Positions 17,726-27,254 are shown, counted from the first letter of the stretch. The stretch is DNA of 64,000 bases from Geotalea toluenoxydans JCM 15764 (GCF_001311985.1 NZ_BBCJ01000002.1:1-64000); one strand, 5' to 3'. Made by a program: numbers and translations. Notes: a model not told the origin generated them from the letters alone.

Positions 17726-18655
17726 ATGGATAATTTATCAGATAAAAATGAAAAAGCAACTTCGGGCAGTGTCGCCATCGAAGGTGCAACCATAAAAACG
17801 GTCCGCGAGACGAAAAAGCTTACCCAGCTCTATGTGGCAAGCGTGGTAGGCGTCACCACCGATACCATTTCCCGTTGGGAAAACAACCGCTATCCGACCA
17901 TCAAGAGGGAAAATGCCGAGAAACTGGCCATGGCGCTGGAAGTGAACCTTGATGAGATACTTCGCCATGAAACTGCCTGTCCGTCGGAAGAGGTCGCCGA
18001 AAGCGAACTGCCTCAACCAAAGAAAAGAAACCGGCGCGGTCTTCTGCTGGCGATATTGATCATCGCCCTTATTATAATTGCCGCTTTTTTTATCCTTTCC
18101 AATATGTCTTCTCCTGTGGCCGCCGTGAGATGGATGCCTGAATACTCTGCCCCTGGAGAGATGATGCCGGTCCAGATAACGGTGAACAGGATGGACAATA
18201 CCAGCCGGGGCCTGATCATCAAGGAGAAGCTTCCACCCGGTTGGCGTCTCGTCAATGCAATGCCTCCTGCTGCATCGGGCAAAGCTCCTTCGGAAGAAAT
18301 AAAGTGGCTTATTCCCGGCGGTAATGGTGCGGTAAGGATTTCCTACGTGGTGCAACTGCCCCAGGATGTGGCAATCGATACTCGCGCCGAGCTGCATGGA
18401 ACCATTTTCATCCATACCGGCAGTATCAATCGTGCTGAAGCCATAAAAGGCAACGACAGGGTCACCATCGCCCCTCTCCATTGGGCCGACAGCAATGGCG
18501 ACAGCCGGATAGACGACAGCGAAATCATGCCCGCCTATTATATTACCGAGGAAATGAAAAGTCTGGCGTTGGACTGGAGCGGGATCGAAGCCATCTGGAG
18601 TGGAAGTGGATACACCTGGGATCAGACCAGGAAGGGGTTCAAGGTTACCAAATGA
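17726..18655 (+). CDS. Membrane-anchored XRE-family regulator with periplasmic domain
   Basis: 309 residues. Residues 18-80 are a Cro/C1-type helix-turn-helix (LTQLYVASVVGVTTDTISRW). A basic linker and one transmembrane helix follow at about 105-125 (LLLAILIIALIIIAAFFIL). The remainder is predicted periplasmic: a beta-rich DUF11/cell-surface-like part (APGEMMPVQITVNRMDN, LPPGWRLVNAMPP) and a 12-residue EF-hand-like loop DSNGDSRIDDSE at 255-266. This layout fits a one-component regulator that senses something outside the inner membrane, possibly calcium. It is divergent from a cytochrome gene, with palindromes in between. The RBS is weak. Confidence 0.75.
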   Translation: MDNLSDKNEKATSGSVAIEGATIKTVRETKKLTQLYVASVVGVTTDTISRWENNRYPTIKRENAEKLAMALEVNLDEILRHETACPSEEVAESELPQPKKRNRRGLLLAILIIALIIIAAFFILSNMSSPVAAVRWMPEYSAPGEMMPVQITVNRMDNTSRGLIIKEKLPPGWRLVNAMPPAASGKAPSEEIKWLIPGGNGAVRISYVVQLPQDVAIDTRAELHGTIFIHTGSINRAEAIKGNDRVTIAPLHWADSNGDSRIDDSEIMPAYYITEEMKSLALDWSGIEAIWSGSGYTWDQTRKGFKVTK

Positions 18656-18668
18656 GGCTTAGCCCCTG

Positions 18669-19585
18669 ATGCTTGACGGAAAAAAACGCTACAATATCTT
18701 TTCCGAGGAACTGAAGAGGGTTTTCGGCTGCCGTGTCCATCGTATTTCCGTGGATGCCGGCTTCAGCTGCCCGAACCGTGACGGCACCGTAGGCAACACC
18801 GGTTGCATCTATTGCGGTGGTTCAGGTTCCGGTTCATTCGGCATAATCCGCGGCGCATCCATTGCAGAGCAGCTGGAGCACGGCAAAGAAGTGATGACCA
18901 GGAAATACAAGGCAAAGAAGTTTCTCGCCTATTTCCAGCCTTATTCCAATACCTTTGCCGCTCCTGGTCGCCTGCAGGCCCTCTACGACCAAGCATTGGC
19001 AGTGGAAGATGTGGTCGGCCTCATCGTCGGCACCCGTCCCGATTGCCTGCCTGCTGCAACACTTGATCTCCTGGCATCTTACGCACGAAAGACTTACTTC
19101 TGGCTTGAGTTGGGTCTACAGTCCCACCTGGACCGCACGCTGAGCCTGATTCGCCGGGGCCACGACTTCGCTTCATTCGTCAGGGCAGTGAAGGAATGTA
19201 AGGCCAGGCAGATCAAGGTCTGCGCCCACATCATCCTTGGGCTGCCAGGAGAGACACGGGAAGAGATGCTGGCCGGCGCCAGTATCCTCAAAGATTTGGG
19301 GGTGGATGGGGTGAAGCTGCATCTGCTCCATGTGATGCGGGATACGGCCTGGCGGATGAATATCTGCGGGGAGGGGTGAGGATTCTCGATCGGGACGAAT
19401 ACGTGGGATTGGTCTGCGATTTCCTGGAACTGCTGGATCCCACCATCAGCGTCCAGCGCCTGACCGGCGACGGCAATCGCGATCATCTCATAGCGCCGCT
19501 CTGGTCATTGCAGAAATTTGAAGTTCTCAATACCATCGACAATGAGCTGTTGCGGCGGGGAACTTGCCAAGGTGCGAGGTTCTAA
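18669..19585 (+). CDS. YhcC-type radical SAM protein, TIGR01212 family (one frameshift)
   Basis: About 305 residues. The radical SAM cluster has the family-specific spacing CPNRDGTVGNTGCIYC near residues 35-50, preceded by RVHRISVDAGFS. Other family blocks are FLAYFQPYSNTFAA, GTRPDCLPAATLDLL and HIILGLPGETREEML. A lesion near 19350 (restoring ACGGCCCTGGCG) joins LHVMRDTA to LADEYLRGGVRILDRDEYV. The biochemical role of the family is not established; distant relatives act on tRNA. The gene follows the XRE regulator closely and ends at a GTTCTA repeat that faces the convergent Omp85-like gene. Confidence 0.85.
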
Positions 19586-19637
19586 GTTCTATGTTCTATG
19601 TTGCAACCTGGAACCTAGAACCCAGAACATAGAACCA
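19583..19637. repeat. GTTCTA-type inverted repeat between convergent genes
   Basis: GTTCTATGTTCTATGTT on the left pairs imperfectly with AACCTAGAACCCAGAACATAGAAC on the right, around a short spacer. It sits between the stops of the radical SAM gene and the Omp85-like gene and may act as a two-way terminator. The same 6-7 bp words recur at 27113-27235. Confidence 0.6.
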
Positions 19638-19639
19638 TT

Positions 19640-20884
19640 TTAAAATGGGTACCCCAGCCCGACGAAAACTGCCGGTCCTTCCTTGCCGATCCCCAAATCC
19701 ACCCTGCCGACGATGTTGGGGCGGACCACCGCCCGGAAACCGATGCCGGGGTTGAACTCGAAGCTCCTGGTGCTGACCTTGTCCAGTCTTTCCATGACTG
19801 CTCCAAGATCTATGAACGGGGCAATCTCCCAATCCGCATTGACATCGAAAATTTCCCAACGGAACAGCCTGATCCGCTCCTCCAGATTGAGGAGAAAATA
19901 ACTGCTGTCGATAAAACGGTTGCGGCCGTAACCTCTCAATGTCGTTTCCCCACCTAGAATACTTCTTTCCAGAAAAGGCACGTCATGCCCTAGGGTCTGG
20001 TTGTAGGCCAGCCGGCCGACGCTGATGAACTGCGCATTCATCAGGGGATAATAGGCTTTCATCTCCGCCTCGTAATGGCGGTAGTCGGCACTGCTGCCGA
20101 GCCTCTTCACGCTGGCTTCCACTGCGACCCTGGCATACCCTCCCCAGGTGGGCAAAGTAGGTGAATCCAGCGTGGAATAGACAATTCCCAACTTTTGGGC
20201 ATGGGCAGTGAAGCCGTCCATACCCGGCACCTCGGCCGGATCGAACTTCTCACGGATAAAGGGTACCTTCGTGATGGCCCCATGCTTTATATCCACCTTC
20301 TTGAAGCGCTCGCCGACAACCAATTGGACATGCCGGAAAATTTGATAGCCGGCGGAAAGATTGAAGCCGGTTTCTTGATCGGCATAATTTGTTTCGTTTG
20401 CTTTCTGGCTGGTTTGCTGAAAGCCGAAAAAACGGGCCGAGCCGTCGGTCAGGGAGAAGAGAAAAGCATTCAGCTCCAGCTTCTTGTCGAGCAGGGTACT
20501 GTCACGTAGCTTGAATTCGAAATCTTCATTGACCTTGGTTGACTTGGAGAGTGCCACCTCCCAATAGCGGTCTTCCACGGGATAAAAGGTGGCAAAGAGA
20601 GTCGCCGTGGCGCCGAAGTTTTTGTTGTAGTTGACCTGGGGGGCGACGAGGGTGCTGACCTCTTCCTTTTTGTTGTGGAGCAGAAAAGCGGTCAGAGCTC
20701 CGAAGGTAATTCCTTCATTGGGGCTGGAAGCAATGATCGGCAGAGGAATGGAAACAACCTTTACCGGATCGGCAAATTCCTGGTTGGTCAGGGGAAAGGG
20801 AAGATTCTCCTTTGGCGCCATGGTGGTGCAACCGGCGAGGAATAAGGCCGTTATCAGAAGTAAAAGGAGGTTTTTCAGGGGCAT
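19640..20884 (-). CDS. Lipoprotein with Omp85/BamA-like beta-barrel
   Basis: 414 residues. Starts MPLKNLLLLLITALFLAGC, a type II signal peptide with lipobox LAGC. The mature part shows alternating beta-strand sequence and the Omp85 barrel hallmark GGETTLRGYGRNRF near residue 320, ending in a barrel-type terminal phenylalanine (FVGLGYPF). No POTRA repeats are visible between lipobox and barrel, so this is a short barrel-only surface-antigen D15 relative with an N-terminal lipid anchor. An earlier start at 20995 would bury the signal peptide. Function unknown; an outer-membrane location is likely. Confidence 0.78.
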   Translation of the reverse strand: MPLKNLLLLLITALFLAGCTTMAPKENLPFPLTNQEFADPVKVVSIPLPIIASSPNEGITFGALTAFLLHNKKEEVSTLVAPQVNYNKNFGATATLFATFYPVEDRYWEVALSKSTKVNEDFEFKLRDSTLLDKKLELNAFLFSLTDGSARFFGFQQTSQKANETNYADQETGFNLSAGYQIFRHVQLVVGERFKKVDIKHGAITKVPFIREKFDPAEVPGMDGFTAHAQKLGIVYSTLDSPTLPTWGGYARVAVEASVKRLGSSADYRHYEAEMKAYYPLMNAQFISVGRLAYNQTLGHDVPFLERSILGGETTLRGYGRNRFIDSSYFLLNLEERIRLFRWEIFDVNADWEIAPFIDLGAVMERLDKVSTRSFEFNPGIGFRAVVRPNIVGRVDLGIGKEGPAVFVGLGYPF

Positions 20885-21012
20885 TGGGATTTCTTTCAGC
20901 GGAGAGATTAAAAAAGAAGAAAATATATAGCCATCTCTGGTTATTTTCAACAAAAATATAGAGTTGCCTTGCCTTGGCGTCTGGAACCGGGGCAATTATC
21001 GGGTTATTCCAT

Positions 21013-21032
21013 AAGGTCAAAATCTTGACCTT
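21013..21032. promoter_or_regulatory. Palindrome upstream of the flhA promoter
   Basis: AAGGTCAA (21013-21020) and TTGACCTT (21025-21032) form a perfect 8-bp inverted repeat with a 4-bp spacer, about 120 bp before the sigma-54 promoter of flhA. Position and symmetry fit an upstream activating site for a flagellar enhancer-binding protein. Confidence 0.4.
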
Positions 21033-21148
21033 GAGCTATTCAAAATGCCGTCTTTTGCGAATGTATTTCCCGAAGGTCTACTCAAAAAACTGGCCGTTAA
21101 TTCTCCCTTCTACCCTTCCCGTGGCCGCCGGCAGGCATTTTCTCCGGA

Positions 21149-21164
21149 TGGCACAACGGTTGCA
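21149..21164 (+). promoter_or_regulatory. Sigma-54 promoter of the flhA operon
   Basis: TGGCACAACGGTTGCA matches the -24/-12 consensus (TGGCAC-N5-TTGCA) exactly, with 10 bp between the invariant GG and GC. Transcription should start near 21175, about 40 bases before the flhA ATG. Confidence 0.88.
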
Positions 21165-21215
21165 CAAATGACTGCGCAGTTGAAAAGCCCATGATTTTTC
21201 AGAGGAATTTCAAAT

Positions 21216-23297
21216 ATGGCGCCGGCAGCAGAAGCAATCGACATACAGCCTTACCGGAAAAACTCCGACATTTATATGGCGGTTGCGCTCATCGGCATCC
21301 TTTCCCTGATGATCATCCCTCTGCCTGCCTTCGTTCTTGATGTCTTTCTTGCGGCCAATATCACCATTGCCCTGGTAATCCTGCTGGTCAGCCTCTACAC
21401 CATCCAGGCCCTGGACTTCTCCATCTTCCCCTCCATCCTCCTGATAACCACATTATTCCGCCTGGCCCTGAACATCGCTTCCACCCGCCTGATCCTGCTC
21501 CATGGCAGTGAAGGGGCCGAGGCTGCCGGTGCTGTCATCAAGGCTTTCGGCCTTTTTGTTGTCGGCGGCAACTATGTGGTCGGCGCCGTAATCTTCCTTA
21601 TTCTCGTTGTCATCAATTTTGTCGTCATAACCAAAGGCGCCGGACGGGTGGCGGAGGTCGCCGCCCGCTTCACCCTCGATGCCATGCCGGGCAAGCAGAT
21701 GGCCATCGATGCCGATCTGTCCAACGGCCTCATCACCGACAAGGAAGCCAAAGCCCGCCGGTCCAAAATTTCCCGTGAGGCGGACTTCTACGGCTCCATG
21801 GACGGCGCCAGCAAGTTCGTCAGGGGTGATGCCGTTGCCGGCATCCTCATCATGCTCATCAACATCATCGGTGGCTTCGTCATCGGCGTCTGGCAGCAGG
21901 GGATGGAACTGGCCGCAGCCCTGTCCAATTATACACTGCTGACGGTGGGGGAGGGACTGGTTGCTCAAATACCGGCACTGATCATATCCACCGCCGCCGG
22001 CATCATCGTTACCCGCTCCGCAGACGAAAAGAACTTCGGCCATGAAATCTCCGGCCAGCTTCTGAACTATCCCAAGGCTTTTTACATTGCCTCCGGCGTC
22101 ATGTTTGTCTTTGCACTGATCCCCGGCCTGCCGCACTTCCCGTTCCTGCTCATTTCCGGGGCAGCCTTCATGGCCGGGCGGTTGGCGGTTGAGAAAAAAG
22201 AGGTGCAACAGGAGGAGATGGCGGCAGCGGGCGCCCTGGAGCCGGAGGACGCCGATCAGATCAGCTCCATTCGTCCGCTGGATATGCTGGAGCTTGAAGT
22301 GGGGTACGGACTGGTGCCGATGGTGGATGCGGCCCAGAACGGAGAGCTCCTGGACAGGATTCGCTCCATCCGCAAACAGTATGCCCAGCGGATGGGTTTC
22401 ATTGTCCCCCCCATCCATATCCACGACAACCTGCAGTTGAAGCCCTACGAATACAACATTATGATCAACGGCGCCAAGGTGAGCGGCGGCGAGCTGAACG
22501 GACAATATCTGGCCATGGACGCCGGTAGCGCCTCGGGTAACCTTGAAGGCACACGCACCACTGAACCGGTTTTCGGCCTCCCCGCCATCTGGATCAAGGG
22601 TAAAGATCGGGAACAGGCCCAGGTTTATGGTTATACCGTGGTTGACAACACGACCATACTGGCTACCCACGTCAGCGAGATCATCAAGAAACACGCCCAT
22701 GAGCTGGTGGGCCGACAGGAGCTGCAGCAGCTTCTGGACAGCCTGTCTTCGACGCTGCCCAAGGTGGTGGAAGAGCTGGTTCCCTCGCTGCTGAGTCTGG
22801 GTACGGTTTTGCGGGTCGTCAAGAACCTGCTTCGTGAAAACGTCTCCATCCGCGACTTGCGCTCGATTCTGGAAACCCTTGCCGACTACGGCGGGGTAAC
22901 CAAGGACCCGGAAACCCTGACCGAGTTTGTCCGCCAGAGCCTCGGCCGCTACATTGTCGAACAGTACAAGAGGGAGGATGATACCCTCTGGGTTCTCACC
23001 CTCGATCGGGAGGTGGAGGAATCCATCGCCGATGCGGTACAGATATCCGAGCAGGGGAGCTATCTGGCCATCGAACCGGCCACCGCCCAGAAAATTCTGG
23101 CCGCGATACGCAAGGCGGCTGAGAAATTCGACCAGACCGGGACGGCGCCGGTGGTGATTGCCTCCCCTAGCGTCAGAAGGCATATGAAGAAACTGACCGA
23201 CCGTTACATGCCGAATCTTGCGGTGATCTCCCATAATGAAATCCCGCCCAGCATAAAAATCCAATCGATAGGGATGGTGAGTCTCGATGCTAGTTAA
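21216..23297 (+). CDS. flhA: Flagellar type III export gate protein FlhA
   Basis: 693 residues, full length and undisturbed. The N-terminal half has about eight membrane helices and the conserved FHIPEP-type cytoplasmic region between them (AARFTLDAMPGKQMAIDADL, RRSKISREADFYGSMDGASKFVRGD). The C-terminal half is the cytoplasmic domain that docks export substrates and chaperones (EVGYGLVPMVD, IHIHDNLQLKPYEYNI). First gene of a long flagellar operon behind a sigma-54 promoter. Its last 11 bases overlap the flhF start. Confidence 0.97.
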   Translation: MAPAAEAIDIQPYRKNSDIYMAVALIGILSLMIIPLPAFVLDVFLAANITIALVILLVSLYTIQALDFSIFPSILLITTLFRLALNIASTRLILLHGSEGAEAAGAVIKAFGLFVVGGNYVVGAVIFLILVVINFVVITKGAGRVAEVAARFTLDAMPGKQMAIDADLSNGLITDKEAKARRSKISREADFYGSMDGASKFVRGDAVAGILIMLINIIGGFVIGVWQQGMELAAALSNYTLLTVGEGLVAQIPALIISTAAGIIVTRSADEKNFGHEISGQLLNYPKAFYIASGVMFVFALIPGLPHFPFLLISGAAFMAGRLAVEKKEVQQEEMAAAGALEPEDADQISSIRPLDMLELEVGYGLVPMVDAAQNGELLDRIRSIRKQYAQRMGFIVPPIHIHDNLQLKPYEYNIMINGAKVSGGELNGQYLAMDAGSASGNLEGTRTTEPVFGLPAIWIKGKDREQAQVYGYTVVDNTTILATHVSEIIKKHAHELVGRQELQQLLDSLSSTLPKVVEELVPSLLSLGTVLRVVKNLLRENVSIRDLRSILETLADYGGVTKDPETLTEFVRQSLGRYIVEQYKREDDTLWVLTLDREVEESIADAVQISEQGSYLAIEPATAQKILAAIRKAAEKFDQTGTAPVVIASPSVRRHMKKLTDRYMPNLAVISHNEIPPSIKIQSIGMVSLDAS

Positions 23298-24653
23298 AAC
23301 ATTTCAGGCGGTAGATATGTCGGAGGCCTTGAAGATGGTCAAGGCCGAAATGGGGCTGGATGCAATGATCCTCTCTTCGAAACAGGAGCGGCGCAGGGGA
23401 ATTCTCGGCTTTTTCTCCAAACCTTACTTCGAAGTAACGGCAGCTCTGGAACAGAAAAAAGTCCAACGCCCTGTTCATTACCAGGAAAAACCTGAGCGTG
23501 AACTGAGCACCAGGGAAGAGTTCCAGAATTCCATGCTGGCGCCTCTGGCTCGGGAACTGCGGGAGCTGAGGGAGCGGGTTGAAGTGCTGGCAAAGAAGGA
23601 TGCCGAAAAGAAGGATGCCGAAAAAAAGGAGGCCCTTCCCCCGACGGCAGCGGAAAAGTCTGAAGACGAGATCAAGCCATTTCAACCGCAAAAGGAGGGG
23701 AATGCTCCCCGGATTTTTGCCAGGGAGGATATGGAAGAGATAAAGAAACTGCTGCTCAATGCGGTTGCAGCCAAGGAGGAGAAAGGTCGAAGCCGGTATC
23801 GTTCCCGGTGGTCAGTACCGAGGATAAGGTGTGTGTCAAAAATTTGGCTGACGACTGCGAACTATCTGATGAAGCGCTGGAGCTTTTGGCCAATGAGCTG
23901 CGCTCGGAAGAGGTCGGTACCGACAGTATTCATGCCCTGCTTGAGCTGATCAGGCCTGCAGCCGAACTGGGTGAAGAGTTGGAGGCGCTGAGGGAGCGGC
24001 TTGTTGATGCCTTTGCCGGGATCATCAAATGTTCCGGCCCCTTGCGTCTCAGAAAGACCGGCCCGCGCATCATGGCCACTGTAGGCCCCACCGGGGTCGG
24101 CAAGACCACCACCATAGCCAAGCTGGCCGCCATGTACGCCCTGAACCGCGGGGCGCGTGTCGCCATGGTCACCACCGACAATTTCAGGGTCGGCGCCGTT
24201 GAGCAGCTGAAGACCTATTCCAAAATAATGGATGTGCCGCTGGAAGTGGCCGCCACTGCCAAGGAGCTTGAGGCTGTTTTGGCGAAACATGCGGACAAGG
24301 ACCTGATCCTCATCGATACGGCCGGCAGAAGTCCCAAAGACCGGGAAAAGCTGGAGGAACTGAAGGTCTACCTGGAATCCTGTCCCGGCATCGAGACCTA
24401 TCTCTGTATTTCCGCCACCACCCGGGACCGGGAGATGAATGAAATCGTCGCCCAATACAGCCTGCTTCCCATTACCAGACTGCTCTTCACCAAGCTTGAT
24501 GAGAGCGAAAGTTACGGCTGTATTGTCAACGCCCAGGTGCGTAACAGGTTCCCCCTTTCCTATTTCACCACCGGACAGAAGGTGCCTGAGGACATCGAAG
24601 TGGCGACGGCGCGAAAACTAGCCAACCTGGTGCTGAGGGAGACGGAGAAATGA
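23287..24653 (+). CDS. flhF: Flagellar GTPase FlhF (one frameshift)
   Basis: About 455 residues when repaired. SRP-type GTPase that places the flagellum at the pole. The N-terminus MLVKTFQAVDMSEALKMVK and a charged low-complexity B domain with a DAEKKDAEKKE repeat are in one frame. The NG domain is in another: ATVGPTGVGKTTTIAKLA (P-loop), DTAGRSPKD (G3) and LLFTKLDES (G4). Restoring a G near 23792 (AAGGCCGG) joins KGRRPVSFPVVSTEDK smoothly. It overlaps flhA at the start and shares an ATGA with fleN at the end. Confidence 0.94.
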
Positions 24654-25570
24654 GCAGCGATCAGGCTGACACCCTGCGGCAGCTGGCCGGCACCGTTAAT
24701 GTTACCCGGCGCGATGTGAACCTTTATGCAGGAAGGATCAGCAGCCGCCAGGATATCCGCGTGATATCGGTAACCAGCGGTAAAGGGGGCGTCGGCAAGA
24801 GCAATGTGGTGGTTAATCTGGCGGTGTCTCTGGCAAACCAGGGGAAAAAAGTGCTGGTGATTGATGCCGATCTGGGGGTGGGAAACATCGATATCCTTCT
24901 CGGCCTGCGCCCTGTATTCACCATGAATCATGTCCTGTCCGGCGAAAAGAGCCTGAACGAGATCATTATCAGTGCAGCGGGGGGGATAAAAGTGGTGCCT
25001 GCCGGACTGGGAGTGCAGGAATATACCAGTCTCGGTACGCCGGAGCGGCTCAAACTCCTTGATGAGCTGGACCGGCTGGAAGAGGATTTCGATGTCTTTA
25101 TCATCGACACCGAGGCGGGGATTTCGGAAAACGTCACCTATTTCAACGTGGCGGCCCGGGAGATCCTGGTCGTTGTCACTCCTGAACCCACCTCCATAAC
25201 CGATGTTTATGCACTGATCAAACTGTTGTCGACCCGTTACGGTGAACGGCATTTCAAGGTGCTGGTGAATATGGCCAGGGACCAGAAGGACGCGGTGGGG
25301 GTCTACGACAAGCTTTATAATGTAGCGGACCGTTTTCTCGATGTATCCATGGATTTTATGGGTTGCATATTGCGGGATGACCTGGTGGGTGAGGCGGTAA
25401 GAAGGCAAAAACCGGTTTGCCAGCTGTACCCTAATGGCAAGGCCTCCCGTTGTTACACTGCACTGGCGAGAAGGATAATGGCAAGCGGCTGCGACAACCG
25501 GCTGAAGGGGAATATCCAGTTCTTGTCCCGGAAAAATTTCCCCAGCACCGCAGGATTGGAGTGTATATGA
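24650..25570 (+). CDS. fleN: MinD-like flagellar number regulator FleN/FlhG
   Basis: 306 residues. Deviant Walker A VTSGKGGVGKSNVVVNLA, then VIDADLGVGNIDILLG and IIDTEAGISENVTYF. These ParA/MinD ATPases set flagellar number, acting with FlhF and, in some bacteria, by inhibiting the master activator. It has an N-terminal 30-residue extension (LRQLAGTVNVTR) of the type that stimulates the FlhF GTPase (DQAxxLR). It overlaps flhF and fliA by four bases each (ATGA), giving tight coupling. Confidence 0.95.
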   Translation: MSSDQADTLRQLAGTVNVTRRDVNLYAGRISSRQDIRVISVTSGKGGVGKSNVVVNLAVSLANQGKKVLVIDADLGVGNIDILLGLRPVFTMNHVLSGEKSLNEIIISAAGGIKVVPAGLGVQEYTSLGTPERLKLLDELDRLEEDFDVFIIDTEAGISENVTYFNVAAREILVVVTPEPTSITDVYALIKLLSTRYGERHFKVLVNMARDQKDAVGVYDKLYNVADRFLDVSMDFMGCILRDDLVGEAVRRQKPVCQLYPNGKASRCYTALARRIMASGCDNRLKGNIQFLSRKNFPSTAGLECI

Positions 25571-26321
25571 ACTGTCTTCTCAAGGCTTACGAACAAGAGG
25601 CTCAACGTACTGCTATCCCCGACAGGGACGAACTGGTGGTTTCCCACCTGCCCTGGTGAAATTCCTGGTGGACAGGATTGCTTCCGCTCTTCCCCCGCAC
25701 CTGGACCGGGATGACTTGAGGAGTGCAGCCGTCATTGGACTTATTTCCGCTGCAGAACGTTTTGATCCGACTCGGGGGGTCATGTTCAAGACCTTTGCCG
25801 AGCAGCGCATCAGGGGCACAATCATGGACGAGCTTCGCTCCCAGGATTGGCTGACCCGCTCCCTGCGGGATAAGTTCAAACGCCTGGAGCGTGAGTTTTC
25901 CGCCCTGGAGCAGCGTCTGGGGAGAAACCCCTCCAGCGATGAGGTCGCTGCGGCCATGGGACTGGATCTTGAGGACTACTTTCATCTTCTGGAAGAGATC
26001 CATTTCCTTTCCTTTGTCAGCCTCGATGATGCCTGGATGGATGAAGACGGCAGCCCGCTGGGACTCCTGGACGTACTGGAGGATAAGGGGATCGAGAGCC
26101 CGCAGAACCAGCTAATAGCCAGACAGACGGTGGAAAATCTGGCCGAAGCCATCGATAACCTCCCTGAAAAGGAGCGGATCGTCATTACCCTTTACTATTA
26201 CGAAGAGATGAACCTGAAGGAGATCGGCGCCGTGCTCCATTTGACAGAGTCGCGGATTTCGCAGCTGCACAGCCAGGCATTGCTCCGTTTGCGGGGCAGG
26301 ATGAAGCTTCATCGGCCATGA
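25567..26321 (+). CDS. fliA: Sigma factor FliA, sigma-28 (one frameshift)
   Basis: About 250 residues. Directs transcription of late flagellar genes; two candidate target promoters are in this window (34374 and 42576). The first 28 codons (MNCLLKAYEQEAQRTAIPDRDELVVSHLP) are out of frame with LVKFLVDRIASALPPHLD; one missing base near 25653 explains it. Region 2 (IGLISAAERFDPTRGVMFKTF), the Gly/Arg-rich EQRIRGTIMDELR and region 4 (MNLKEIGAVLHLTESRISQLH) are intact. Its antagonist FlgM is encoded at 31087. Confidence 0.95.
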
Positions 26322-26374
26322 CAGGTTTTGAAAAGGATTTGGCGGTCACAAGCCTTCTACAAAAGGAGCATTAA

Positions 26375-27109
26375 ATGAACAGCGGTCTTTATGCGGCACT
26401 CTCAGGCAACCTGGCGGCCATGCGCAGGCTGGATGTGATCAGCAACAATCTGGCTAACGCCAATACCGCCGGTTTCAAGGGCGATCGCCTGCAATTCGAG
26501 AGTGTTCTCGCTTCATCGAAGAGCCAGTCGCAAGCGGCAGCCGGCCCCAATGACTCGCCGGTATTCAGCAGCGAAATATTTTTTACCGACTACTCGCCCG
26601 GACCGCTCAAGCAGACCGGCAACACCCTGGATGTGGCCCTGGACGGGGACGGTTTCTTTGTCGTCAATACGCCCCAGGGGAGGGCCTACACCAGGCAGGG
26701 CAACTTCCGGATGGACTCCGCAGGGCGACTGGTGACCAGCGAAGGTTACGAGGTGCAGGGTGGGGGGCCGATCACCATCAACGGCGGCCGCGTGGACATC
26801 GATGCCAGGGGCGCAATTCTCGTGGATGGGACACCTGCCGGGACCCTGGACATCGTCGATTTCCAGAAGCCGTATGCTTTGCAGAAATTGGGCGAAGGTC
26901 TCTTTATCCCGGCCAATCCCCAGGAAACGCCGGTGAACGTAACGACGACCACCGTGCAGCAGGGGACCCTGGAGGGATCCAATGTCAACGTGGTTGCCGA
27001 GATGGTCCGGATGATAGAAACGACTCGCTACTTCGAATCCTGCCAGAAAGTTGTGAGAAGCTACGATGACATTACGGGAAAGGCAGCCAATGACCTGGGA
27101 AGGGTTTAA
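26375..27109 (+). CDS. flgF: Flagellar proximal-rod protein FlgF
   Basis: 244 residues. Rod protein of the hook-basal body family. The N-terminal signature ISNNLANANTAGFKGDR and the C-terminal coiled segment VNVVAEMVRMIETTRYFESCQ are typical. The core has the FlgF/FlgG repeats (LDVALDGDGFFVVNTPQG). AAAAGGAG precedes the ATG. It is separated from fliA by 53 bp and from flgG by a 145-bp gap filled with GTTCTA repeats. Confidence 0.95.
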   Translation: MNSGLYAALSGNLAAMRRLDVISNNLANANTAGFKGDRLQFESVLASSKSQSQAAAGPNDSPVFSSEIFFTDYSPGPLKQTGNTLDVALDGDGFFVVNTPQGRAYTRQGNFRMDSAGRLVTSEGYEVQGGGPITINGGRVDIDARGAILVDGTPAGTLDIVDFQKPYALQKLGEGLFIPANPQETPVNVTTTTVQQGTLEGSNVNVVAEMVRMIETTRYFESCQKVVRSYDDITGKAANDLGRV

Positions 27110-27112
27110 GGC

Positions 27113-27235
27113 TGTTCTACGTTCTATGTTCGAGGTTCTAGGTTAAAACCCAGAACCCAGAACTAGAACACAGAACATAGAACACAGAACACAGAACACA
27201 GAACACAGAACATAGAACATAGAAAACATAGAACA
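27113..27235. repeat. GTTCTA/AGAACA repeat block between flgF and flgG
   Basis: The left part consists of GTTCTA-type hexamers (TTCTACGTTCTATGTTC, GGTTCTAGG). The right part is the reverse complement written many times as 7-mers: CAGAACA and TAGAACA, including four tandem ACAGAAC units. The block can fold into a long imperfect hairpin. It is the same repeat family as 19583-19637 and lies inside the flagellar operon. Confidence 0.7.
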
Positions 27236-27254
27236 GATTTTAAGGAGGTTATCA

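Noticed and set aside
21453-23264. Long antisense open frame of 603 codons opposite flhA
   Set aside because: It is the mirror of a GC-rich coding frame, rich in His, Gly and Asp, with no family features. flhA on the other strand is certain.
27113-27235. CRISPR-like array at the GTTCTA repeats
   Set aside because: Units are 6-7 bp without spacers of constant length, and no cas genes are in the window.
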